NCBI GenBank assembly: GCA_003439945.1
Contig: QVRM01002257.1
Coordinates: 62,001-126,000 of the forward strand
Origin: Dermanyssus gallinae
Taxonomy: Eukaryota > Arthropoda > Arachnida > Mesostigmata > Dermanyssidae
Reading direction: 5' to 3'
DNA length: 64,000 bases
A program made the translations under genes and the position numbers. This document shows positions 63,614 to 64,000 of the stretch, piece after piece (position 1 is the stretch's first letter; every line of letters begins with the position of its first letter). Under the pieces are notes generated by a model that made no database searches, was not told the DNA's origin, and saw only the letters and a list, made by a program, of their open reading frames with translations.

Positions 63614-63615
<2 letters not shown>

Positions 63616-63645
<30 letters not shown>
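63616..63645. repeat. (TA)n microsatellite
   Basis: About 15 TA units. Confidence 0.93.
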
Positions 63646-63646
<1 letters not shown>

Positions 63647-64000
63647 AGAAGAAAGTGGTCATAAAAATAGAAACAGTAGAAGATATCTGACGAAGCGACA
63701 GAAATTACAGAGTCGTTACTACTTTTCGACAACAAACAAGCAGTCGCCGTTATAGAATGAAAAAATCAAACGATGAGGAAAAGAGTTGGTAGATGGCCTA
63801 TCTATATTTTGTCAGGTCCCACAGGCCCCAGTGTACTCATGGCTAGTAGGGGGCATAACGTCGCGATATACGCGGGAATTCTCGTTTGATGATCCCAACC
63901 AGATAGGCAGTAATGACCGAGCAGGCCACGAGCAAGCCTCAGAACAGCAAATTAGTTCGTTTATCAGAAGCGTTTGGACCTTGGTACCGGCAGCATCAAG

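Larger units (their letters stand above)
62641..64000. other. AT-rich region without genes
   Basis: A hairpin at 63334-63376 and a TA tract at 63616-63645. No coding feature was seen. Confidence 0.5.

Overview
This is eukaryotic nuclear DNA. It has long introns, GT-AG splice sites, few long reading frames, many (TA)n and trinucleotide microsatellites, and decayed LINE, SINE and Tc1-type transposons. The two recognisable genes point to an animal: an intraflagellar-transport gene and a three-immunoglobulin-domain neuronal adhesion gene of the DIP/lachesin type. An arthropod is most likely. A mite or other chelicerate would fit, but the species cannot be fixed from the sequence alone.

Gene 1 (+ strand, 454-749) is the last coding exon of an IFT88 (fly nompB/Tg737) orthologue; its upstream intron fills 1-453. 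Gene 2 (- strand, about 45.36 kb down to 8.0 or 6.0 kb) is a DIP/lachesin/IgLON-like cell-surface protein split over at least nine exons: Ig1 (45238-45359, 34376-34583), Ig2 (33356-33673, 25485-25613), Ig3 (15884-16064, 15424-15539), a Thr/Pro/Arg-rich stalk (12030-12086, 8790-8864) and a proposed C-terminal exon (8023-8219), with a second possible C-terminal exon at 6040-6105. Every junction keeps phase (0,1,1,1,2,1,1,1), which strongly supports the model. The signal-peptide exon was not found and may lie upstream of 45.4 kb or outside the window. The two genes converge tail to tail.

The introns and the region above 45.4 kb are full of repeats: an R1-like LINE remnant (about 10.5-11.7 kb, -), a weak reverse-transcriptase remnant (21.0-21.55 kb, -), a LINE with zinc finger, endonuclease and RT pieces (26.6-29.4 kb, +), a LINE RT with most core motifs (35.8-36.7 kb, -), two tRNA-like SINE families, and a dead Tc1 element with long IR/DR-type ends (51.09-52.68 kb) that sits inside a second, outer inverted repeat (50.88-53.03 kb). 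GC-richer blocks with CAG/GTT-type repeats alternate with AT-rich DNA. No convincing gene was found in 45.4-64 kb, apart from one candidate + strand exon (53878-54033) and a small cysteine-rich frame (48594-48851).

Most noteworthy: the long low-complexity insertion inside Ig2; two introns of the same gene that each begin with exactly 12 nt followed by a (TA)n tract; alternative C-terminal exons; the transposon inside an inverted repeat; and a palindrome set between diverged direct repeats at 57.9-58.8 kb. I saw no sign of a novel defence or metabolic system.
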